Under the pieces are notes generated by a model, which searched no databases, had not been told where the DNA came from, and worked only from the letters and a program-made list of their open reading frames with translations. From Spirochaetales bacterium Spiro_03 (GTDB lineage: Bacteria > Spirochaetota > Spirochaetia > Sphaerochaetales > Sphaerochaetaceae), in the NCBI GenBank assembly GCA_001603105.1, contig LVBE01000050.1, positions 1-41,332 on the forward strand: DNA of 41,332 nucleotides, read 5' to 3'. The number at the start of each line of letters is the position of its first letter. The first letter of the stretch is position 1. Positions 7,828 through 16,693 of the stretch are shown here, in pieces. The position numbers and the translations under genes were made by a program.

Positions 7828-9858
7828 ATGAACGAACGAATGACACGAAATATTGGCATCATGGCCCACATCGATGCCGGAAAGACCACGACCACCGAAC
7901 GGATCCTCTTCTACACAGGAGCAAACCATCGCATCGGTGAGGTCGATAATGGCGAAGCGACGATGGACTTTCTAGAGCAGGAGCAGGACCGCGGCATCAC
8001 CATCGCCAGCGCTGCCACCACCTGCTACTGGAAAGAACATCAGATCAACATCATCGACACCCCCGGCCACGTGGACTTCACCGCTGAGGTGGAGCGCTCG
8101 CTCAGGGTCCTCGATGGAGCGGTCATGGTCGTGTGTGCCGTAGGCGGCGTGGAGCCACAGACCGAGACGGTCTGGCGTCAAGCCGACACCTACCGCGTAC
8201 CGCGCATCGCTTTCATCAACAAGATGGATCGCCTCGGGGCGAACTTTACCGAAGCGGTGGCCGAGATCACCGCCAAGCTTGGAGCCAACCCGATCCCACT
8301 CTACATCCCGGTAGGCACCGAGGGCGAGTTCAGTGGGATCATCGACCTCATCGACCAGCAGTATATCGTCTACAGCAAAGAGGACCAGGGAAAGACCTTC
8401 TCTGTCGAAGAGATCCCTGAATCGATGAAAGAGGAGGCTGCACACTGGACTGAGAAGCTCATCGACAGCGTCTCCTCTTTCAGCGATGAGATCACCGAGC
8501 TGTACTTCGACGGAGAGCCAATCCCTCCCGCGTTGATCAAGAGCGTCCTCAAAGAGGCGACCATCTCTCGCAAAGCCCTGCCGGTCTTCGTCGGCTCCTC
8601 ACTCAAGGATGTCGGCGTCCAGGCTCTTTTGGATGGGATCATCGACTACCTTCCCTCACCAAGTGAAGCCCCGCCGATCATGGGGCTGAAGATAAAGGGC
8701 GGGGAGCAGGTTGAGGTCTCCTACTCCAAGGAGAAGCCGCCGCTTGCCTTGATCTTCAAGATCCAGGTCGACCGCGAGGCAGGGCCGATGAGCTTCGTGC
8801 GCGTCTACAACGGGACGATCAGGAAGGCGAGCTCGATGTACAACATCAGCAAGAAGAAGCGTGAGCGGGTCAACAGGATATTACGCATGCACGCCAACCG
8901 CGCCGAGGAGGTGAATGAGCTCGAGGCCGGTGATATCGGTGTCATCATCGGCTTCAAGGAAGGAAGAACCGGCGATACGATCGCCAGTGAAGGATCACAG
9001 ATCCTCCTTGAACAGATCAAGTTCCCCAATCCGGTGATCTCGATCGCCATCGAGCCGTCAACCCAAAGTGACGGAGACAAGTTGCGCCAAGCTCTGGCAA
9101 CCCTCGCCCAGGAAGATCCGACCTTCAGTTACAAAGATGATGAGCAGACCGGTCAATTGGTCATCAGCGGGATGGGGGAGCTGCACCTTGACGTGCTGGT
9201 CACCCGTCTGACGCGTGAAATGAAGATCAAAGCCCGGGTCGGCAAGCCGCAGGTCACTTACCGCGAATCGGTTACCACAACGGCAACGGCGAGCGAACGC
9301 TTCTCCAAGGTCCTTGCAGGTAAGGAGAACGAGGCTGCCCTGACGATGACGATCCGCCCACGGGCCCAGGGGGCAGGCAATCGATACCTTTGCTCCGCCA
9401 AGGTCAGGGGGATGGATGACTCCTTCTATGAGGCGATCGAGCGGGGGGTGACCAACTCCTTCAAGGGGGGCATCCAATACGGCTATGAGGTCTGTGACCT
9501 CGAAGTGGAGGTCACTGCCATTGAGTACAACGAGCTGAATGCCTCTCTGTTCGCCTTTGAGGCGTGCGCAGCCCTTTGTTTTGACAAAGTTGCCCGCCAA
9601 GCCTCCCCGACCTTGATGGAGCCGGTGATGAAGGTCATCGTCGTCGTTCCCTCCCAGTATGTCGGTGAGGCGATCAGCAGCCTCACCAGCCGCAGCGGGA
9701 TCGTCACCTCCATCGAAAGCCGTACGGCGACCGAGCAGATCAACGCCCAGGCGCCGCTTGAGCAGCTCTTCGGATATACGACCGTGCTGCGCTCAGCGAC
9801 CCAGGGTCGAGGCACCTTTTCGATGGAATTCGACCATTATGAACAAAAAATACACTGA
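7828..9858 (+). CDS. fusA2: elongation factor G2, ribosome-recycling type
   Basis: The protein of 676 residues is a translational GTPase. Its G domain is canonical: AHIDAGKTT at 13-21, switch [13 protein letters not shown] near 54-65, DTPGH at 77-81 and NKMD at 131-134. Domain IV is not: the SGGxGQY and HDVDSSE tip motifs of translocating EF-G are absent (RAQGAGNRY and ELNASLFAF stand there). This pattern is that of mitochondrial EFG2 and Borrelia EF-G2, which split ribosomes with RRF and do not translocate; the assignment by motif is an inference. RRF is encoded in this window at 32783. AAGGAT lies seven bases before ATG 7828. Confidence 0.85.
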   Translation: MNERMTRNIGIMAHIDAGKTTTTERILFYTGANHRIGEVDNGEATMDFLEQEQDRGITIASAATTCYWKEHQINIIDTPGHVDFTAEVERSLRVLDGAVMVVCAVGGVEPQTETVWRQADTYRVPRIAFINKMDRLGANFTEAVAEITAKLGANPIPLYIPVGTEGEFSGIIDLIDQQYIVYSKEDQGKTFSVEEIPESMKEEAAHWTEKLIDSVSSFSDEITELYFDGEPIPPALIKSVLKEATISRKALPVFVGSSLKDVGVQALLDGIIDYLPSPSEAPPIMGLKIKGGEQVEVSYSKEKPPLALIFKIQVDREAGPMSFVRVYNGTIRKASSMYNISKKKRERVNRILRMHANRAEEVNELEAGDIGVIIGFKEGRTGDTIASEGSQILLEQIKFPNPVISIAIEPSTQSDGDKLRQALATLAQEDPTFSYKDDEQTGQLVISGMGELHLDVLVTRLTREMKIKARVGKPQVTYRESVTTTATASERFSKVLAGKENEAALTMTIRPRAQGAGNRYLCSAKVRGMDDSFYEAIERGVTNSFKGGIQYGYEVCDLEVEVTAIEYNELNASLFAFEACAALCFDKVARQASPTLMEPVMKVIVVVPSQYVGEAISSLTSRSGIVTSIESRTATEQINAQAPLEQLFGYTTVLRSATQGRGTFSMEFDHYEQKIH

Positions 9859-9885
9859 TAGTAAGGAATTGACAGAAAATAAACC

Positions 9886-9915
9886 TTGCGGTGAGACAAT
9901 AAACGTTGGTAGTAT
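9886..9915 (+). promoter_or_regulatory. possible promoter of the XRE regulator gene
   Basis: TTGCGG (9886-9891) and TAGTAT (9910-9915) are separated by 18 bases. A better -35, TTGACA at 9869-9874, has no matching -10 at the usual distance. About 70 bases of untranslated leader would follow. Confidence 0.35.
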
Positions 9916-9988
9916 GTATTGGAAGCAGTGTGAAAGCTAGACTAAAGGGGATCACACCCCAAATGGATTTACTTACGAGGAGTACAAC

Positions 9989-10312
9989 ATGGCTAGGACT
10001 TACAATTTGCAAGACATCTTTGCAAGGAACCTGAAAGAACGGAGGCGCAAGCTCGCCCTCACCCAAGCCCAGCTTGCCCGCAAGATTGGCGTCTCCACTT
10101 CTTTTGTCACCGAGATCGAGACCTCGCGCAAGGCCCCATCTTTTGCGACAATCGAAAAGATCAGCAATGCGCTCGACGTCCCCTGCTGGACGTTCTTCTG
10201 CGAAGACGGCGACAAGCTTCCCAACGATGTCTCTGCAATGGACCAGTTCGCCTATAAACTTAAGCAGGACATTAGCCACATCATCGATGTGAATATCAGC
10301 CAAACTCGCTGA
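9989..10312 (+). CDS. XRE-family DNA-binding regulator
   Basis: The protein has 107 residues. Residues about 14-68 are an HTH_XRE (Cro/cI-like) domain: NLKERRRKLALTQAQLARKIG, then the recognition helix region VSTSFVTEIETSRKAPS and ATIEKISNALDV. The remaining 40 residues are a short helical tail that may mediate dimerisation. It lies between the two EF-G genes with its own promoter region, a GAGGAG ribosome site and a clear terminator, so it is probably an independent unit and may repress itself. Targets are unknown. Confidence 0.85.
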   Translation: MARTYNLQDIFARNLKERRRKLALTQAQLARKIGVSTSFVTEIETSRKAPSFATIEKISNALDVPCWTFFCEDGDKLPNDVSAMDQFAYKLKQDISHIIDVNISQTR

Positions 10313-10347
10313 ATCGTCCCAACCAAACCGTCTCGATTTGAACAAAG

Positions 10348-10379
10348 GCAGCTACCAGCCCTTGGTGGTTGCTTTTTTT
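10348..10379 (+). terminator. Rho-independent terminator after the XRE gene
   Basis: GCAGCTACCA (10348-10357) and TGGTGGTTGC (10363-10372) form a 10-bp stem with two G-U pairs and the loop GCCCT, followed by seven T. It ends the short XRE transcript and separates it from the next EF-G gene. Confidence 0.88.
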
Positions 10380-10403
10380 ATGGTGCATCCAAAAATAATT
10401 CTT

Positions 10404-10432
10404 TTGACTTATGAAGCTACAGAGCGTACCAT
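10404..10432 (+). promoter_or_regulatory. promoter of the EF-G II gene
   Basis: TTGACT (10404-10409) and TACCAT (10427-10432) are separated by 17 bases, downstream of the XRE terminator. The leader would be about 50 bases and ends with the strong GAGGAGG site at 10477-10483. Confidence 0.55.
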
Positions 10433-10487
10433 TGTTGCATGCGTTTATGATCATCGCACCAGATTGTTGCGGATCAGAGGAGGATTT

Positions 10488-12566
10488 ATGAGCGTTGTCA
10501 GCAGTATGCTAAGGAATGTCGCCATCATCGGCCACAACGAAACCGGGAAAACCACCTTGGTGGAACAGATGTTGTTCTACGCAGATGTGATTTCCCGGGT
10601 AGAAACAATTGCAAGTGGCAAGACCACCAGTGACTACACCGAAGAGGAGATCGCCAACCAGATCTCCATCCACGCCTCCCTCGCTTCCATGGAGTGGCAG
10701 GGCAAACGTCTGAATATCGTCGATACCCCGGGTACCAGCGGGTTCATCGGCGAGACCATCGCAGCATTCAGGGCTACCGAAGCCGCATTGATGCTCGTCG
10801 ATGGACGTGTCGGGCCTCAGATCGAAACAATCAAACTCTGGCGCCGACTTGATGATTCGAATACCCCGCGTGCGCTCTTCATCAACAAGATGGATCGGGA
10901 CCACGCCGACTATACCAAGGTGCTCGATGAACTGAAGGAGTCCTTCAAGGCAACCCTCGTGCCCGTAGCCATCCCGATGGGCAGTGGCAAGGATTTCAAG
11001 GGCATCATCAACCTCATTGAGAACAAGGCGTACTTCGCCAACCCCGATGGCAAGGAGACCAGCGGCGACATTCCCGCTGAGTTTGCAGACCTGGCCGAAG
11101 AGTACCGGACCCTGCTCATCGAGAGCGCCGCCGAAGGTGCCGATGACCTGATCGAAAAGTACTTTGAAGAGATGACCCTCGATGTCGGCGACATCCGCCG
11201 CGGCCTGCAGGAGGGTCTGCATGACAACCGGGTCGTGCCGGTGCTCTGTGGCGCATCCGCCCAAGGTTCCGGGCTCTTGAGCCTCTTGAACTTCATCGGC
11301 AACAACTTCCCCAATCCCATTGGCTATACCGATGCCATCATCACCGAAGATGGCCGCGAAGAGCAGTTTCCCATCACCGATGAGGGGCTTGCCGCAGCGC
11401 TTGTCTTCAAAACCACCATCGACCAATTCAGCGGCAAGCTGAGCTTTGTCAAGGTCATGCGTGGCACCATAAAGGGTGAGACTGAGCTCTACAACAGCGT
11501 CGTCTCCCGCAAGGAGCGGGCAAACAAGGTCTATCGCCTCATCGGCAAGAAGCTGGTGGAGACCAGCGCCTTGACAGCCGGTGACGTCGGTGTCATCGCC
11601 AAGAGCAATATCTCGGCGACCAACTACACCCTTGTGGAAGGAGGAGACCAGAAGTTCTCCTTCAAGCCGATCGACTTCGGCCAGCCGACGTACAGCCTTG
11701 CGATCTCCAGCGACGACAAGAAGAGCGAGGAGAAGATGAATGAGGCCCTGCACCGCGTCAGCGAGGAGGACCTCACCTTCCAGATCAAGTTCAACGAGGA
11801 GACGAAGGAGAACGTGGTCGCCGGCATGGGAGACCTGCACCTGAACATGATCTTGGACAAGGTGCGTGAAAAGCAAAAAATCAACATCAACACCAAGCTG
11901 CCACGCGTTGCCTACCGTGAGACGATCCGGGGCAAGAGCGGGGTTGTCGAGTATACCCACAAAAAGCAGAGCGGTGGTCACGGCCAGTATGGGCGCGTCC
12001 TCATCGAGATCGAACCGCTTGAGCGGGGGCAGTACTACTCCTTCACCAACGCCATCAAGGGTGTGGCCATCAGCAAGGGGTACATCCCAGGCATCGAGAA
12101 GGGCCTACACGAGCAGATGGAAGAGGGATTCTTGGCCGGCTATCCGATGATGGACATCGGTATCAGCCTTGTCGACGGCAAGGAGCACTCGGTCGACTCA
12201 AGTGAGATGGCCTTCAAGCTCGCCGCAAAGGGGGCGATGAAGCTCGCCATCGCCAAGGCAGGGCCGGTGTTGCTTGAGCCGATCGTCAAATTGAACGTCT
12301 ATATCGAAGAGGAGTATCTCGGTGATATCCTCAGCGATCTCTCGGGCAAGCGTGGACGGGTCCTCGGCCAAGAGGATATCGGACACCTGCAGATGGTGCG
12401 GGCATTGGTACCCCAGTCAGAGCTGCTCAACTACGCCATTGACCTGAAGTCGATGACCAGTGGAACCGGTAGCTTTGAGATGGAGTTCGACCACTATGAA
12501 CCACTGGTCGGCAAGGGAGCCGACGAGGTGGTGAAGGCCTACAAGGACTCACTTGAGGAGGCGTAG
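10488..12566 (+). CDS. EF-G II / EF-G-like translational GTPase
   Basis: The protein of 692 residues has all EF-G domains but a divergent G domain. The P loop is GHNETGKT (15-22), switch I is YTEEEIANQISIHAS in place of ERGITI, and the third motif is DTPGT, with T83 where EF-G has the catalytic His. NKMD (133-136) is normal. Domain IV keeps the translocase motifs KQSGGHGQYG and GKEHSVDSSEMAF. This fits the EFG II subfamily (the Thermus EF-G-2 type), whose function is poorly known; it is probably not the only translocase. Start ATG 10488 follows a strong ribosome site; in-frame codons upstream to 10338 lie in the terminator. Confidence 0.85.
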   Translation: MSVVSSMLRNVAIIGHNETGKTTLVEQMLFYADVISRVETIASGKTTSDYTEEEIANQISIHASLASMEWQGKRLNIVDTPGTSGFIGETIAAFRATEAALMLVDGRVGPQIETIKLWRRLDDSNTPRALFINKMDRDHADYTKVLDELKESFKATLVPVAIPMGSGKDFKGIINLIENKAYFANPDGKETSGDIPAEFADLAEEYRTLLIESAAEGADDLIEKYFEEMTLDVGDIRRGLQEGLHDNRVVPVLCGASAQGSGLLSLLNFIGNNFPNPIGYTDAIITEDGREEQFPITDEGLAAALVFKTTIDQFSGKLSFVKVMRGTIKGETELYNSVVSRKERANKVYRLIGKKLVETSALTAGDVGVIAKSNISATNYTLVEGGDQKFSFKPIDFGQPTYSLAISSDDKKSEEKMNEALHRVSEEDLTFQIKFNEETKENVVAGMGDLHLNMILDKVREKQKININTKLPRVAYRETIRGKSGVVEYTHKKQSGGHGQYGRVLIEIEPLERGQYYSFTNAIKGVAISKGYIPGIEKGLHEQMEEGFLAGYPMMDIGISLVDGKEHSVDSSEMAFKLAAKGAMKLAIAKAGPVLLEPIVKLNVYIEEEYLGDILSDLSGKRGRVLGQEDIGHLQMVRALVPQSELLNYAIDLKSMTSGTGSFEMEFDHYEPLVGKGADEVVKAYKDSLEEA

Positions 12567-12574
12567 GCACAGTG

Positions 12575-12653
12575 GCAATCAGAAAAGGCCTGATTGCATG
12601 GGAGTGAGTTTGTAGAACCTTGGAGGGGGGGCCGCGGCGGCGGTCCCCCCTCC
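12575..12653. terminator. two hairpins between convergent EF-G II and trmB genes
   Basis: GCAATCAG (12575-12582) pairs with CTGATTGC (12590-12597). A second, very stable hairpin has the arms GGAGGGGGG (12622-12630) and CCCCCCTCC (12645-12653), extended inward by five further pairs around a GGCG loop. Neither has a clear T tract on either strand. Their position between convergent genes suggests a two-way transcription or exonuclease barrier. Confidence 0.5.
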
Positions 12654-12658
12654 CTCAT

Positions 12659-13390
12659 CTACCGCTGCTTCTCAACCCACACCTCATTGATCGGGTGTTC
12701 TTTCTCCCTACCCTTTTGTTCAAATCGGGTCTCCGGTCTCCAGGCTACCGGTGGGGCAAAACCGCCATGGGGGTTGACCAAGCCAAAGGTCGCATCAAAG
12801 ACTGCGAGCATCTGCTCGGCATACTCCTGCCAGTCTGTGACGGCATAGATATAGCCTCCAGGGGCGAGCTTTTGGGCCAAGAGCTGGGCAAACGGCGCCT
12901 GGATGAGCCGTCTTTTGTGTTGGCGCTTCTTCGGCCAGGGATCAGGGAAGAAGATATGAAAGCCGCTGACCGAGCCGTCGGCGACCATCTGTGACAGGAC
13001 GGCAACCGCATCAAAGCGCATCAGGCGCACATTGGTCAGATTCTCCTTGCCTACCTTGTCCAACAGTTTGGTGAATCCACTGAGAAAGACCTCGATGGCC
13101 AGGTAGTTGTACTGGCTACGGTCGCGGGCGATGAGGCCGGTTGCCACGCCCATGCCGAAGCCGATTTCGATGACCAAGGGTTTCCCGTTGGCAAAGATCG
13201 CATCAAAGTCAGTCACTTTGCCGGTGTAGGGGATCACGTAGTCGTTGTAGTAGGCGCGGACCGCCTCAATCTGGAAGGGCTTGAGTCGGGTGCCACGCAG
13301 CACAAAGCTCTTGATTGAGTGCGCATCGTCACGTTCGACGATACGCAACTCGGGAATATCGCGATAGATGGTATCCTGTTTCTCTCTCAT
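12659..13390 (-). CDS. trmB: tRNA (guanine-N7-)-methyltransferase
   Basis: The 243-residue SAM-dependent enzyme makes m7G46 in the variable loop of tRNAs. The SAM site is EIGFGMGVATG near residue 74, and the family signature FPDPWPKKRQHKRRLI follows near 150-165; the C-terminus has the TDWQEYAEQM and RPETRFE motifs. ATG 13390 is chosen because AGGAG lies five bases upstream; a GTG two codons earlier abuts that site. The ribosome site overlaps the 3' end of mfd, 8 bases away, so the gene is probably cotranscribed with mfd. Confidence 0.95.
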   Translation of the reverse strand: MREKQDTIYRDIPELRIVERDDAHSIKSFVLRGTRLKPFQIEAVRAYYNDYVIPYTGKVTDFDAIFANGKPLVIEIGFGMGVATGLIARDRSQYNYLAIEVFLSGFTKLLDKVGKENLTNVRLMRFDAVAVLSQMVADGSVSGFHIFFPDPWPKKRQHKRRLIQAPFAQLLAQKLAPGGYIYAVTDWQEYAEQMLAVFDATFGLVNPHGGFAPPVAWRPETRFEQKGREKEHPINEVWVEKQR

Positions 13391-13398
13391 GAACACTC

Positions 13399-16300
13399 CT
13401 ACAGCAGTCTGGCAAGCTTCTCCATCAAATAGAGGGCCTTGTCCTTCAACTCGACGCTGTTCATCTTCATATACATCACATTCATTCGCCTCGGGTCAAG
13501 CCAGACCGACTTCGCCGACAAGGCGATGAGGTTCATCACCTTGTTCACGTTCAGGTCAGCTACCTTGCCGAATTCAACCGATACGACCTGCTGGCGCTCG
13601 GTGAGGCGAATGATCGAGAGCTTGCGACAGATGATCTTGATCTGGGCGATATAGAGCAGGTTCGCTACCTCCACCGGCGGGGGGCCGTAGCGGTCACTGA
13701 GCTCGGTGGTCAACGCGTGCAGCTCTTCCTCGCCCTGGATCGAGGCGATCTTGCGGTAGATCTCAAACTTCACCGATGGGGCTTTGATGTAGCTCTCCGG
13801 AATGAAGCCGGTATACTCAAGCTCCAGGAAGACTTCGCGATCTTCCTCCTTCAGGCCCCCCTCCTGCAGACTCTTGATCGCCTCGTCGAGGATCCTGATG
13901 TACATATCCAATCCCACGGTGGCGAGGTGGCCGCTCTGCTCGCGCCCGAGGAGGTTGCCGGCTCCCCGGATCTCCATATCCTTGAGGGCGACCTTGAAGC
14001 CCGAGCCAAGGCTCGTGTGCTCACTGAGGATCTTCAGGCGCTTGATGGCGACCTCACTGAGGGCGCTGTCTTGAGGATAGAACAGATAGGCGTGGGCCTG
14101 TCGGTCCCCCCGCCCCACCCTGCCACGCAGCTGGTAGAGCTGGGAGAGTCCATAGCGGTCTGCGCGGTCGATGATGATCGTATTCACATTGGGGATGTCG
14201 ATACCATTTTCGATGATGGTGGTCGAGACGAGGACTTGGATGCCCTCCTGGATGAAACGACGCATCGTATCCTCCAGAACGATCGGGTTCATCTGACCGT
14301 GGGCACTGGCGATGACCACATCCGGCAAGAAGGAGCAGAGACGCTGGACGACCTCCTCAAGGGTCTCGATGCGGTTATGTAGGAAGAAGACCTGCCCACC
14401 ACGGCTCACCTCCTCCCTGATCGCCCGCACTACCGTCGCGTCTTCATACTCGCCGATGATCGTGCGGATTGAGCGGCGGGCGATGGGTGGGGTTGCCAAT
14501 AGGCTCATGTCGCGAATCTTGAGCAAGGACATGTACAGGGTGCGGGGGATCGGGGTGGCTGAGAGCGAGAGGCTGTCGATGGAGGCGCGTAGGCTCTTGA
14601 TGCGCTCCTTGTCCTTGACACCGAAGCGCTGCTCCTCATCGACGATCAAGAGGCCGAGGTCACGAAAGATGATGTCATTCTGCAAGATCCGATGGGTGCC
14701 AAAGAGGACATCAACGGTCCCCTCAGCTACGCCAAGGCGCGTTTTCTTCTGCTCTTTTGCCCCGACGATCCGGCTCATCAGGCCACTTCTGACCGGGAAG
14801 GAGCCCAGGCGGGCATTGAACGTCCGCCAGTGTTGCTCGGCAAGGATCGTCGTAGGGGCCAAAAAGGCGACCTGCTTGCCGCTCATCACCGCCTTGAAAG
14901 CGGCTCGGAACGCGATTTCCGTCTTGCCATAGCCGACATCACCGCAGACCAGGCGGTCCATGACCGACGGCTTCTCCATATCTTCCTTGATCTCATCGAT
15001 GCACTGCAGCTGGTCAGCGGTCTCATCGAAGGGGAAGGAGGCCTCAAACTGCACCTGCCAGTCCGTGTCCTTGGCAAAGGGGAAGCCTACGCTCTGTTGG
15101 CGTTTGGCATACAGGTCAATGAGGTGACGAGCCAGGTCTTCGGCGTTCTTTCGTGCCCGCGCTTTTTTGTTCTCCCAGCCTTGGCCGCCGAGCTTGTCCT
15201 TCTTCACCAGAGCGCCATCGCTGCCGATGTAGCGCTGCACCAAGTTGGCCTGCTCGATGGGAACATAGAGCATCTCACCATCAGCGTAGGCTATCTTGAT
15301 GAAGTCACGTTCACGACCAAAGGAGCTGACGCGGTCGATCTTGATGAACTGGCCTACCCCATAGTTGACGTGGACGACATAGTCTCCCTCATTCAGGTCG
15401 ACGAATGACTCAAGCGGAGAGCTCTGGGTATGTTCCAACGTCTTGATGACTTGACGGCGGCGGCCGAAGATCTCCCCTTCGGCGATGGCTATTACCTTCA
15501 GATCTGGGATGGCGAAGCCGGCAGAAAGCGGACGGTCATCCCAGCGGATGAAGTCAAAGGCCCCGAGCATCTGTGACAAGCGCTGTTTTTGCAGTGGATT
15601 GTCGCAGAAGATATGCACCTCCCACCCTTGGGCCTTGAGGCTGGTCAGATCTTCCTTCAAGAGGGTGAAGTTGCCAAAGTACGAGCGTGGGCCCTCAATG
15701 TCAAAGCGATGGGCCTGTGGATCTTGGCCGGCGATATCCAAGACAGTGATCGTGCGCAGGTGGCCTGTCTTGAAGACTTCCAGGTCCAAGAGCAGCTGAT
15801 CAGGCTTGGGGGCGTTGCGGTCGTCGAGGAACGCCTGACGGTAGAGGGTGCGTGCCTCGCTTTGTAGGCTCTTGTAGCTGGTGGCGATGCGCTGGTCTCC
15901 GATGAAGCAGACCACGTCCTTGGCCCGGACATACGACTTGATCGAGCTGCGCAACAGCGCCTCATCCTGGTCCAGAAGCGAGAGGGTAAGTGCCCCCACC
16001 GCCTTCTTGGTCTGCTGGGTGATCGGGTCATAGCCGCTGATCTTGCCCACCACATCCCAGTCGGCATAGATCCGATACGGGCCATCGCTCTCAAAGGGGT
16101 AGATGTCCACAACCTCACCGCGGACTGTGAACTCCCCCTCCGACTGTGTCGATGGGGTGTTAAGGTAACCGGCCTGAGAGAGGCGGCTAGACAGCGACTC
16201 AGGATCGAAGCGATCGTTGACCTTGATGGTCAACGACGAAGCCTTCAGCGCCTCGATCGAAGGCAGGAGGCTGACAAATGGCCTGAGGTGAGTGATGATC

Positions 16301-16650
16301 AGCGCATCGGCTCTCGCCTCGATCTCATTGAGGCTTCTCAGCTGTTCATACTCAGAGATATCGATGGCCGGATGTGAGTAGAGCTGCCGTCCGGTCGACG
16401 GCAGGTAGATGATCTTCAAGCCGAGATCGGCTTTCTCATAGTCTGTGTAGAGGGCTCGGGCGCTCTCTTCGGTGGGACAGAGGGCCCAGAGCCGGCCTTG
16501 GTTTTTTGCCCTGAGGGCTACCAAAAACCGAGAGAGGGGGTAGCCTTCCAATCCCTCGATGACAAGCTTGTAGTCCGGGTTTCCCCACGCCTTGTATGCG
16601 CTGCTTGTTTTACTATAGGATTGGACGAGGGTAGAGATGGGCGTTTGCAT
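13399..16650 (-). CDS. mfd: transcription-repair coupling factor Mfd
   Basis: The 1083-residue ATP-dependent translocase removes RNA polymerase stalled at DNA damage and recruits UvrA. Order of domains: a UvrB-like N-terminal region (to about 330), the CarD-like RNA polymerase interaction domain (GDYVVHVNYGVGQF to LVQRYIG, about 450-510), the helicase core with GDVGYGKTEIAFRA and DEEQRFG, the translocation motif RGRVGRGDRQAHAY, and the C-terminal TRCF domain. MQTPIST at 16650 is taken as the start since the in-frame extension upstream has no homology-like sequence. No ribosome site precedes it; the predicted transcript starts only about 4 bases upstream. trmB follows. Confidence 0.96.
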   Translation of the reverse strand: MQTPISTLVQSYSKTSSAYKAWGNPDYKLVIEGLEGYPLSRFLVALRAKNQGRLWALCPTEESARALYTDYEKADLGLKIIYLPSTGRQLYSHPAIDISEYEQLRSLNEIEARADALIITHLRPFVSLLPSIEALKASSLTIKVNDRFDPESLSSRLSQAGYLNTPSTQSEGEFTVRGEVVDIYPFESDGPYRIYADWDVVGKISGYDPITQQTKKAVGALTLSLLDQDEALLRSSIKSYVRAKDVVCFIGDQRIATSYKSLQSEARTLYRQAFLDDRNAPKPDQLLLDLEVFKTGHLRTITVLDIAGQDPQAHRFDIEGPRSYFGNFTLLKEDLTSLKAQGWEVHIFCDNPLQKQRLSQMLGAFDFIRWDDRPLSAGFAIPDLKVIAIAEGEIFGRRRQVIKTLEHTQSSPLESFVDLNEGDYVVHVNYGVGQFIKIDRVSSFGRERDFIKIAYADGEMLYVPIEQANLVQRYIGSDGALVKKDKLGGQGWENKKARARKNAEDLARHLIDLYAKRQQSVGFPFAKDTDWQVQFEASFPFDETADQLQCIDEIKEDMEKPSVMDRLVCGDVGYGKTEIAFRAAFKAVMSGKQVAFLAPTTILAEQHWRTFNARLGSFPVRSGLMSRIVGAKEQKKTRLGVAEGTVDVLFGTHRILQNDIIFRDLGLLIVDEEQRFGVKDKERIKSLRASIDSLSLSATPIPRTLYMSLLKIRDMSLLATPPIARRSIRTIIGEYEDATVVRAIREEVSRGGQVFFLHNRIETLEEVVQRLCSFLPDVVIASAHGQMNPIVLEDTMRRFIQEGIQVLVSTTIIENGIDIPNVNTIIIDRADRYGLSQLYQLRGRVGRGDRQAHAYLFYPQDSALSEVAIKRLKILSEHTSLGSGFKVALKDMEIRGAGNLLGREQSGHLATVGLDMYIRILDEAIKSLQEGGLKEEDREVFLELEYTGFIPESYIKAPSVKFEIYRKIASIQGEEELHALTTELSDRYGPPPVEVANLLYIAQIKIICRKLSIIRLTERQQVVSVEFGKVADLNVNKVMNLIALSAKSVWLDPRRMNVMYMKMNSVELKDKALYLMEKLARLL

Positions 16651-16689
16651 AAACGCCACTACCCTAACACGAGAGAAAAGGTTATGCAA
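16645..16689. repeat. inverted repeat flanking the mfd promoter
   Basis: TTGCATAA (16645-16652) and TTATGCAA (16682-16689) are perfect inverted copies, centred 37 bases apart. The right copy supplies the mfd -35 and the left one covers its start codon. In addition GGCGTTT (16640-16646) and AAACGCC (16651-16657) form a 7-bp hairpin whose loop holds the mfd ATG. Possible operator half-sites; no regulator is known. Confidence 0.5.
16661..16689 (-). promoter_or_regulatory. candidate mfd promoter
   Basis: On the minus strand TTGCAT (16689-16684) and TAGGGT (16666-16661) are separated by 17 bases. The start would be near 16654, four bases before the mfd ATG. Confidence 0.45.
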
Positions 16690-16693
16690 GAGA

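Noticed and set aside
10509-11981. Open frame of 490 codons antisense to the EF-G II gene
   Set aside because: It mirrors the codon bias of the EF-G gene, is low in complexity and has no ribosome site or known domains. Many shorter antisense frames in the window are shadows of the same kind.
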